Assembly: GCA_017474705.1 (NCBI GenBank)
Contig: JAFVHC010000163.1
Coordinates: 1-10,658, forward strand
DNA length: 10,658 bases
Direction: 5' to 3'
Source: Bacillota bacterium
GTDB taxonomy: Bacteria; Bacillota; Clostridia; Lachnospirales; Bianqueaceae
In this document: positions 6,080 through 10,658 of the stretch, one piece after another
Layout of the letters: each line of letters begins with the position of its first letter
Numbering within the stretch: the stretch's first letter is position 1
Translations under genes and position numbers: made by a program
Notes under the pieces: model-generated
What the model saw: only the letters and a program-made list of their open reading frames with translations
The model's database searches: none
Told to the model about the DNA's origin: nothing

Positions 6080-6088
6080 TGGTATCAT
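6080..6088 (+). promoter_or_regulatory. Possible extended -10 promoter of the SSB-HIRAN cluster
   Basis: TGGTATCAT is an extended -10 (TGnTATnAT) located after the terminator and 37 bp before the first ATG of the cluster. No -35 of quality is present at 17 bp, because the terminator stem occupies that position. It is the only reasonable promoter between the terminator and the gene at 6125. Confidence 0.4.
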
Positions 6089-6124
6089 CAAAGGGAAAGT
6101 CAAGACCAAAGGAGGCGTCGGAAC

Positions 6125-6328
6125 ATGTGGCACAAGGTCACATATTATGAAGAGGTAAAAGAACCCGGGTTCCTGGGGATCCCGCGTATCCGGAAAGAAA
6201 AACGGACGATGCTGGTCGATGAAAAAACGTGGAAAAAGTTGAAGCGGCAGAAGCAGGATCGTTCCAGGAGCGGCCCCTTCACACTGGATGAGCTGATCAT
6301 GTATGATATGATCTTTGAGGATGAGTAA
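6125..6328 (+). CDS. Small basic hypothetical protein, 67 aa, upstream of ssb
   Basis: I do not recognise this protein. It is short, rich in Lys/Arg in the middle (RIRKEKRT, KTWKKLKRQKQDRSR at about 22-48), and acidic at the end (MYDMIFEDE). A nucleic-acid contact is possible but not shown. It has a good AAAGGAGG ribosome binding site nine bases before its ATG. Its TAA stop lies inside the ribosome binding region of ssb, only 12 bases before the ssb start, so the two are co-transcribed and probably coupled. The organisation and the start signal make a real gene likely. Confidence 0.7.
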   Translation: MWHKVTYYEEVKEPGFLGIPRIRKEKRTMLVDEKTWKKLKRQKQDRSRSGPFTLDELIMYDMIFEDE

Positions 6329-6340
6329 GGAGAAAAGTCT

Positions 6341-6778
6341 ATGAACAAAGTCATTTTGATGGGACGCCTGACACGGGATCCGGAAGTGCGCTACACAGCC
6401 AGCAATCAGCAGATGGCGGTCAGCCGCTACACATTGGCGGTGGATCGATCCTATAAACGCGAGGGCGAGCCGGATGCTGATTTTATCAATATCGTAGCTT
6501 TCGGCAAGCGGGCGGAATTCGCCGGAAAGTATTTTCGCAAAGGCATGATGGTGGCCGTGGTCGGAGAACTCAGGATCTCTTCGTACGAGGATCGGGATGG
6601 TAACAAGCGCTGGTCCACGGACGTGGTGGTCAGTGAACAATATTTCGCCGACGGAAAGGCCTCTTCGAATGAGGACCGCTCCAGGGACTTCGCGCCGAAG
6701 CAGGAGAAAAAGTTTACCGCACCGTCGCCGGTGGAAGGATTCGAGGCGATCGACGAGGATGAAGATCTGCCGTTTTAA
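6341..6778 (+). CDS. ssb: Single-stranded DNA-binding protein
   Basis: This 145-aa SSB binds exposed single-stranded DNA in replication, recombination and repair. The N-terminal OB fold (about 1-105) starts with MNKVILMGRLTRDPEVRYT and contains the typical DFINIVAFGKRAEFAGKYFRKG, GELRISSY and DGNKRWSTDVVV segments. A short, charged, low-complexity linker leads to the acidic tip DEDLPF, the peptide that recruits partner proteins such as RecQ, RecO and PriA. AAGGAG (6327-6332) precedes the ATG by eight bases. There is no rpsF or rpsR next to it, unlike the housekeeping ssb of most Bacillota. It may therefore be a second SSB or a relocated gene. It lies between a small basic protein and a HIRAN protein with 15-bp or smaller gaps. 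Confidence 0.95.
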   Translation: MNKVILMGRLTRDPEVRYTASNQQMAVSRYTLAVDRSYKREGEPDADFINIVAFGKRAEFAGKYFRKGMMVAVVGELRISSYEDRDGNKRWSTDVVVSEQYFADGKASSNEDRSRDFAPKQEKKFTAPSPVEGFEAIDEDEDLPF

Positions 6779-6793
6779 TAGAAAGGAAACACC

Positions 6794-7186
6794 ATGAACA
6801 AAGTATATATCACCCTTACGGGTACAAAATATCGTTTCGGGACCGACTTCCTGAAGCCTGGGATGAAGGTCAGACTGGTGAAGGAGCCCGACAACGAGTA
6901 TGATGCCGAGGCCATCAAGGTAATGATGAAAGGTATGGGACAGCTGGGCTATGTGGCCAACAGCTGGCGTACCGTCATCGGTGACAGCTGCAGTGCCGGC
7001 CGCATCTATGACAGGATCGGGGACACAGCGAAAGCCAAGGTCGTGCATGTGCTGCCTTACGGCGCCGTGCTCAAGGTCAGCAAAAAATCCCTCCTGGGCT
7101 ATAAGAGGGAAGATGCTGAAATCTCACCTGAGGAGGAAAACACGACTTATGAAATGGACAAGGGAGACTTTGGAACTGGCGCATAA
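6794..7186 (+). CDS. HIRAN-domain protein
   Basis: This 130-aa protein consists almost entirely of one HIRAN-like domain. Diagnostic segments are KYRFGTDFLKPGMKVRLVKE followed by DNEYDAEAIKV (about 12-43), the GQLGYVANS turn (49-57), and SAGRIYDRIGD (67-77). In the eukaryotic helicases HLTF and Rad5 the HIRAN domain binds DNA ends, in HLTF the 3' end of single-stranded DNA. Stand-alone bacterial members are largely uncharacterised. AAAGGA precedes the ATG by six bases, 15 bp after ssb. Its 3' end overlaps the next gene by 38 bp. Co-expression with SSB makes a role at single-stranded or damaged DNA a reasonable inference, not a demonstrated function. The tail beyond residue 105 is acidic and unassigned. 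Confidence 0.85.
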   Translation: MNKVYITLTGTKYRFGTDFLKPGMKVRLVKEPDNEYDAEAIKVMMKGMGQLGYVANSWRTVIGDSCSAGRIYDRIGDTAKAKVVHVLPYGAVLKVSKKSLLGYKREDAEISPEEENTTYEMDKGDFGTGA

Positions 7187-7445
7187 GCACAGTATCTACA
7201 ATCGGCAGGAGATCCTGCGCAGCAGGATGTGTGGCTGTTTCTACTGTGGAGAAACTTTCCCGCCGGCTAAACTGGATGATGCCTTGGATTGGACAGATGA
7301 CTATCATCCCGAGACGACGGCACTCTGCCCTGAATGCTGGATCGATGCTGTCATCGGTGACGCATCCGGCTTTCCTGTGGAGGATCCGGACTTCTTACAG
7401 GCGATGCACATCTTCTGGTTCGAAGACCAGGAGTATGCTTCATAA
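7149..7445 (+). CDS. Small Cys4 probable zinc-binding protein, 98 aa
   Basis: The protein has two cysteine pairs, CFYC (30-33, with an additional Cys28) and CPEC (60-63), spaced as in a zinc ribbon. Between them is an acidic loop and after them IDAVIGDASGFPVED. I recall this arrangement (CGCFYCG, then CP-C-IDSVIG-SGFP) from a small uncharacterised cytoplasmic family, but cannot name a function. The ATG at 7149 is the last plausible start before the conserved part. AGGAGG (7131-7136) lies 12 bases upstream, a bit far. The gene overlaps the end of the HIRAN gene by 38 bp in another frame, so translation may be coupled. A clear terminator follows, making it the last gene of the SSB-HIRAN cluster. 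Confidence 0.8.
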   Translation: MKWTRETLELAHKHSIYNRQEILRSRMCGCFYCGETFPPAKLDDALDWTDDYHPETTALCPECWIDAVIGDASGFPVEDPDFLQAMHIFWFEDQEYAS

Positions 7446-7468
7446 AATACCCCTATTCTTTTGCTTTG

Positions 7469-7505
7469 GAGATGGAGATCGAGGAGATCACCCATCTCTT
7501 TTTTT
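7469..7505 (+). terminator. Rho-independent terminator after the SSB-HIRAN cluster
   Basis: The stem GAGATGG (7469-7475) / CCATCTC (7492-7498) has an inner GATC/GATC pairing in its loop. It is followed immediately by seven T residues. It lies 23 bp after the stop codon of the Cys4 protein gene. Confidence 0.85.
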
Positions 7506-7539
7506 ATTCATTATATGTGCCGCGGACCCCTGAAAAGGC

Positions 7540-7568
7540 TTGAAAACACAGGCGCATATTGGTACAAT
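7540..7568 (+). promoter_or_regulatory. Sigma-A type promoter of the GH43 operon
   Basis: The -35 TTGAAA (7540-7545) and -10 TACAAT (7563-7568) are separated by exactly 17 bp. Transcription would start near 7575, ahead of the AAAGGAG ribosome binding site (7592-7598). No obvious cre-like or other operator is visible around it. Confidence 0.75.
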
Positions 7569-7606
7569 CGAAGCAAAATAAGTACGTGCACAAAGGAGAT
7601 ACTGCC

Positions 7607-9079
7607 ATGCAAGTTTTCAACCCTTATCTGCCTGATTATGAATACATACCCGATGGAGAACCGCATGTCTTCGGAGACAGACTGTACGTCTTCGGCTCGC
7701 ATGACCGGTTCAATGGTGAAAAATTCTGCATGAACGATTACGTCTGCTGGTCCGCCCCGGTGGACAACTTGAAAGACTGGCGCTACGAGGGCGTCATCTA
7801 CAAAAAGACGCAGGATCCGACCAATCCGGAAGGCGACAAGGTCATGTACGCACCGGACGTGGCGCAGGGGCCGGACGGCCGGTACTATCTCTATTATGGT
7901 CTGGCCGATCAGTACGAACTGAACGTGGCGGTCTGCGATACACCGGCCGGCGCCTATGAATACGTGGGCTACGTTGTACATCCGGACGGCACGCCCTGGG
8001 GCGAGAAAGATACGGACTTCATGCCCTTCGATCCCGGCATCCTGGTGGATGATGACGGGCGGATCCATCTGTACGCGGGGCAGGGACCGATGCGCGCCGG
8101 CGAAGTCGAGAAGAACAAAGAAGAGCGTTTCCGTGACTCCGCTTACTACGTGGAGCTGGAGCCGGATATGAGGACGATCAAACGAGGACCGATCCGGCTG
8201 CTGCCCAACTGCGGAGAATCCGAAGGGACAGGTTTTGAGGGACATGAATTCTTCGAGGCCAACTCCATCCGCAAGTTCAACGGAAAATACTATTTCATCT
8301 ATTCTTCTGTACAAGGCCATGAGTTGGTCTACGCGACGTCTGATCGGCCGGATGGTGGATTCCGGTATGGCGGGACGCTGCATTCCAATGGTGACATCGG
8401 GATCGGCGGAGCGGGCACCGCAACGTTCGGAAGCCGGCCAGCCAAGCACATCAAAGCGTATATCGGAAACAATCACGGTTCCATCGTGGAGGTCAAGGGC
8501 CACTATTATATCTTCGGCCACCGCCATACCAACCGGATCCAGTTTTCAAGGCAGGGTGTCGCGGAAGAGATCTTCATGGACGCCAACGGCGACTTCGCCC
8601 AGGCGGAGATGACGAGCTGCGGCCTGAACGGTGGACCTTTGGAAGGTATCGGCACCTATCCCACCGCGATCTGCTGCAATCTGATGTCAAAAGATGGCGC
8701 AAGCTTCAGCCATCCTTTGGCGCTGACGGAGGATCACCCGTACCTGACGCAGGATGGTGTGGACCGTGAGACCGATCCCGATCAGCATATCGCCAACTTT
8801 AGAGATGGAGCGTTGGCGGCGTTCAAGTATTTCGATTTTGAGAACCATACGCCGGCAAAGATCAGCGTTAAGGTCCGCGGATGTGCGTCAGGAGCATTGA
8901 AAATCTTCGATGCGGAAGAGGACGGGAACCTGTTGGCGGAGATCCCGGTGAAGATCGAAGCGGCGGACTGGACTGAAGCCGAAGCCCCGATCTGCGCGAA
9001 GGGAGCAAAGACGGCCCTGTTCTTCCGGTATGAAGGCAGTGGCGCACTGGACATCTCTTCTTTCACTTTGGAGGCCTGA
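7607..9079 (+). CDS. Intracellular GH43 glycoside hydrolase with CBM6-like C-terminal domain
   Basis: This 490-aa enzyme belongs to glycoside hydrolase family 43, whose members cleave beta-xylosides, alpha-L-arabinofuranosides and related links. The five-bladed propeller features are visible. Asp16 in PDGEPHVF is the probable general base, and Asp142 in FDPGILVDDDG the pKa-tuning acid. Glu217 in EFFEANSIRKFNGKYYFIYS is the probable proton donor, and the HGSIVEVKGHYYIF block (290-303) is typical. Residues about 394-489 (FRDGALAAFKYFDF to the LDISSF end) resemble a CBM6-type beta-sandwich. With no signal peptide it should act on imported oligosaccharides in the cytoplasm. The start at 7607 follows AAAGGAG by eight bases; the longer frame from 7559 would begin inside the promoter. 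It heads an operon with a YhhN protein and a lipid kinase. The exact substrate cannot be told. Confidence 0.9.
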   Translation: MQVFNPYLPDYEYIPDGEPHVFGDRLYVFGSHDRFNGEKFCMNDYVCWSAPVDNLKDWRYEGVIYKKTQDPTNPEGDKVMYAPDVAQGPDGRYYLYYGLADQYELNVAVCDTPAGAYEYVGYVVHPDGTPWGEKDTDFMPFDPGILVDDDGRIHLYAGQGPMRAGEVEKNKEERFRDSAYYVELEPDMRTIKRGPIRLLPNCGESEGTGFEGHEFFEANSIRKFNGKYYFIYSSVQGHELVYATSDRPDGGFRYGGTLHSNGDIGIGGAGTATFGSRPAKHIKAYIGNNHGSIVEVKGHYYIFGHRHTNRIQFSRQGVAEEIFMDANGDFAQAEMTSCGLNGGPLEGIGTYPTAICCNLMSKDGASFSHPLALTEDHPYLTQDGVDRETDPDQHIANFRDGALAAFKYFDFENHTPAKISVKVRGCASGALKIFDAEEDGNLLAEIPVKIEAADWTEAEAPICAKGAKTALFFRYEGSGALDISSFTLEA

Positions 9080-9111
9080 AATAATCAGAGGCATAAGGAG
9101 GTGTATATGCC

Positions 9112-9771
9112 TTGGCAAGAGTATTTTTAGTCTTATATCTGATCTTCTGCGGGATCCATCTGTACGACAGTTGGACCGATAATGCGGCCAGGCGCAAAAA
9201 GACCAAGCCGGTCCTGCTGTTGCTTTTGATTTTGTATTACGTCACCTCGGCGGACAAACTGGCGATCTTCCTGCTGCTGGCGCTGATCACAAGCTGGTTG
9301 GGCGATATCCTGCTGATCCCTGAAGGGCATGCCTGGTTCACAGCCGGCGGCATCAGTTTCCTGCTCAGCCACGTGTTTTTCATCTTAGCGTACACCGCAA
9401 ACATCCATTATGAGGGGACGCCTTGGGTGATCGTGATCCCGGTAGCGCTGCTGTATTATGCTGTTTCCGTACTTATCATCCATAAAGTCCGGCCGACCAC
9501 GCCGAAGGCGATGGTTGTGCCGATGTGCTTGTACCTGATCGCCAACAGCACAATGAACGTTTTCGCGCTGATCCAGTTCTTCACGCATCGCAGCGGTGCG
9601 GCGCTTACCGCTTATATCGGAGCACTCCTGTTCTTCATTTCGGACTGCACGCTGTTCCTGGTGCGTTACTATAAAAAGAATCCGGATCTGATCTTCAAGA
9701 AGCATTTCACAGTGATGCTGACGTATCTGGCGGGCGAACTGTTGATCGTCGTGGGTATGCTTGGCATGTAA
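9112..9771 (+). CDS. YhhN/TMEM86-family membrane protein, probable lysoplasmalogenase
   Basis: This 219-aa protein is almost entirely hydrophobic, with about seven to eight membrane helices. It matches the YhhN family: TKPVLLLLLILYY at 31-43, the SWLGDILLI motif (61-69, Asp65), FLLSHVFFILAY (83-94), the second acidic motif FFISDCTLF (175-182, Asp178), and a closing YLAGELLIV. Family members such as TMEM86 hydrolyse the vinyl ether bond of lysoplasmalogens; bacterial members are inferred to do likewise. Anaerobic Bacillota often contain plasmalogens, which would fit. The start is TTG at 9112, ten bases after AAGGAGG (9095-9101), since an in-frame stop at 9094 excludes anything longer. The nearby ATG at 9107 is out of frame and opens only seven codons. 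It lies 32 bp after the GH43 gene and 17 bp before the lipid kinase gene. Confidence 0.8.
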   Translation: MARVFLVLYLIFCGIHLYDSWTDNAARRKKTKPVLLLLLILYYVTSADKLAIFLLLALITSWLGDILLIPEGHAWFTAGGISFLLSHVFFILAYTANIHYEGTPWVIVIPVALLYYAVSVLIIHKVRPTTPKAMVVPMCLYLIANSTMNVFALIQFFTHRSGAALTAYIGALLFFISDCTLFLVRYYKKNPDLIFKKHFTVMLTYLAGELLIVVGMLGM

Positions 9772-9788
9772 TAAAGGGAGGCATAGAT

Positions 9789-10658
9789 ATGAAGTACATA
9801 TTTATCATGAATCCGAAGGCCGGTGCTGGCACTGCCGGACAGACGATCCGTAATGGCATCGAAGCACTGCCGGAAAAGGAAGATTGCCAGATCTACGAAA
9901 CGAAGGGTGTAAAAGACGCGACCGCTTTCGTCAGGCAGTGGTGCGCCGAGCATCCGGAGGAAGAAGTGCGGTTCATCGCCTGCGGCGGTGACGGCACCCT
10001 GAATGAAGTCATCAATGGTGCGGTGGGATGTCCGAAGGCCAGCGTCACCTGCTACCCCTGCGGCAGCGGCAATGATTTTGTCAAAGTGAACGGATTGGAA
10101 ACCTTTCTGGACATCCCCGCGATCGTCCACGCAGAAGCTAAACCGATCGATCTGCTGAAGGTCGGAGATAATTACAGTGACAACGTGGTGAATTTCGGTT
10201 TCGATACGACCGTCGCGATCACGGTCAACAATGACCGGGCGAAGACGGGCCATGGCAGCAAGAATTCCTACACCAAGGGCATCGTGAAAGCGCTGATCAC
10301 CAGCATGAAGAATACCTGCACCGTAAAAGCGGACGGCGAAGTCCTCAATCCGAAGGGGAAAGCGCTGCTGTGCACCGTGGCGAACGGCCAGTATGTGGGA
10401 GGGTCGTTCAAATGTGCACCGCGGGCTGAACTGGATGATGGCTGGATGGAAGTGTGCCTGGTCAAACCGATCTCACGCTTCCGTTTTGTGAAACTTCTTG
10501 GGCCATATACGAACGGTCAGCACCTGGATGACCCGCAATTCAAGGATATCATCGTCTACAAGCGTGCGAAGGTCGTAGAGGTCGATGCGCCGGAAGGATT
10601 TGCCTATTCTCTGGACGGTGAGATCATCTATGAGAATCATTTCAAGATCGAGATCGTG
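9789..10658 (+). CDS. Diacylglycerol kinase-family lipid kinase (YegS/DagK/BmrU type), 3' end cut by the window
   Basis: The 290 visible residues have the DagK catalytic signature: NPKAGAG (8-14) in the nucleotide-binding region, the ATP-binding loop GGDGTLNEVINGA (66-78), and PCGSGNDF (90-97), where the family more often has GTGNDF or GTANDF. The second half contains the usual VGGSFKCAP...DDGWMEV block and SLDGE near the end. Enzymes of this family phosphorylate diacylglycerol or related lipids with ATP at the inner membrane face, returning them to phosphatidate. AAAGGGAGG (9773-9781) precedes the ATG by seven bases. It lies 17 bp after the YhhN gene, so two lipid-metabolism genes are in one operon. 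The frame is open to the last base; family length near 300 suggests only about ten or so residues are missing. Confidence 0.9.
   Translation, partial: MKYIFIMNPKAGAGTAGQTIRNGIEALPEKEDCQIYETKGVKDATAFVRQWCAEHPEEEVRFIACGGDGTLNEVINGAVGCPKASVTCYPCGSGNDFVKVNGLETFLDIPAIVHAEAKPIDLLKVGDNYSDNVVNFGFDTTVAITVNNDRAKTGHGSKNSYTKGIVKALITSMKNTCTVKADGEVLNPKGKALLCTVANGQYVGGSFKCAPRAELDDGWMEVCLVKPISRFRFVKLLGPYTNGQHLDDPQFKDIIVYKRAKVVEVDAPEGFAYSLDGEIIYENHFKIEIV

Noticed and set aside
6045..6130. AGGAGG followed by ATG inside the terminator hairpin, suggesting a hidden small gene
   Set aside because: The site and start codon are the stem and loop of a perfect hairpin with a T-run. The frame of roughly 30 codons has no family resemblance and runs into the next gene.
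5819..7048. Long 409-codon open frame on the minus strand opposite ssb and the HIRAN gene
   Set aside because: It is the antisense of three convincing genes and has no ribosome binding site or recognisable domain across most of its length. Only its last 60 or so codons have meaning, as the yoeB remnant.
7511..8527. 338-codon minus-strand open frame opposite the GH43 gene
   Set aside because: It runs antisense to a clear GH43 protein, has no family resemblance or start signal, and overlaps the terminator and promoter of the plus-strand units.

Overview
The window looks like a chromosomal segment of a Gram-positive bacterium of the phylum Bacillota (Clostridia or Erysipelotrichia-like). This rests on strong AAAGGAG-type ribosome binding sites before almost every gene, sigma-A type promoters, tight head-to-tail operons, middling GC content and recognisable Bacillota protein families. 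I cannot name a genus. No rRNA, tRNA, CRISPR array, transposase or integrase was seen.

Layout. Minus strand, 1-3170: one transcription unit read leftwards from a good promoter at 3216-3244. In reading order it holds a 140-aa conserved-type hypothetical gene, a substrate-binding/permease fusion for amino acid uptake, its ABC ATPase (4-bp overlap with the permease), a C-terminal ATPase-like extension cut off from the ABC ATPase by a one-base frame change in an A-run, and the first 24 codons of a HAD phosphatase. Plus strand, 3282-4817: a divergent promoter and a cytoplasmic beta-lactamase-fold serine hydrolase. Then comes a 339-bp non-coding stretch (4818-5156) full of a repeated dyad, TACCTGATT...TCAGGTAA, whose two half-sites are always 29 bp apart. 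It leads into a gene for a coiled-coil protein with two L7/L12-C-terminal-like modules. The gap after it (5784-6124) carries a decayed yoeB toxin fragment on the minus strand and a strong hairpin terminator.

Plus strand, 6125-7445: a four-gene cluster of a 67-aa unknown, a single-stranded DNA-binding protein, a HIRAN-domain protein and an overlapping Cys4 probable zinc protein, ended by a clear terminator at 7469. Plus strand, 7540 to the end: a consensus promoter followed by an operon of an intracellular GH43 glycosidase, a YhhN-family membrane protein (probable lysoplasmalogenase, TTG start) and a diacylglycerol-kinase-family lipid kinase that runs off the window.

The most unexplained element is the dyad array at 4833-5105. 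Next come the broken ABC-ATPase/GHKL-like fusion, the swapped-lobe binding domain fused to the permease, the tandem L7/L12-like coiled-coil protein, and the SSB-HIRAN cluster.
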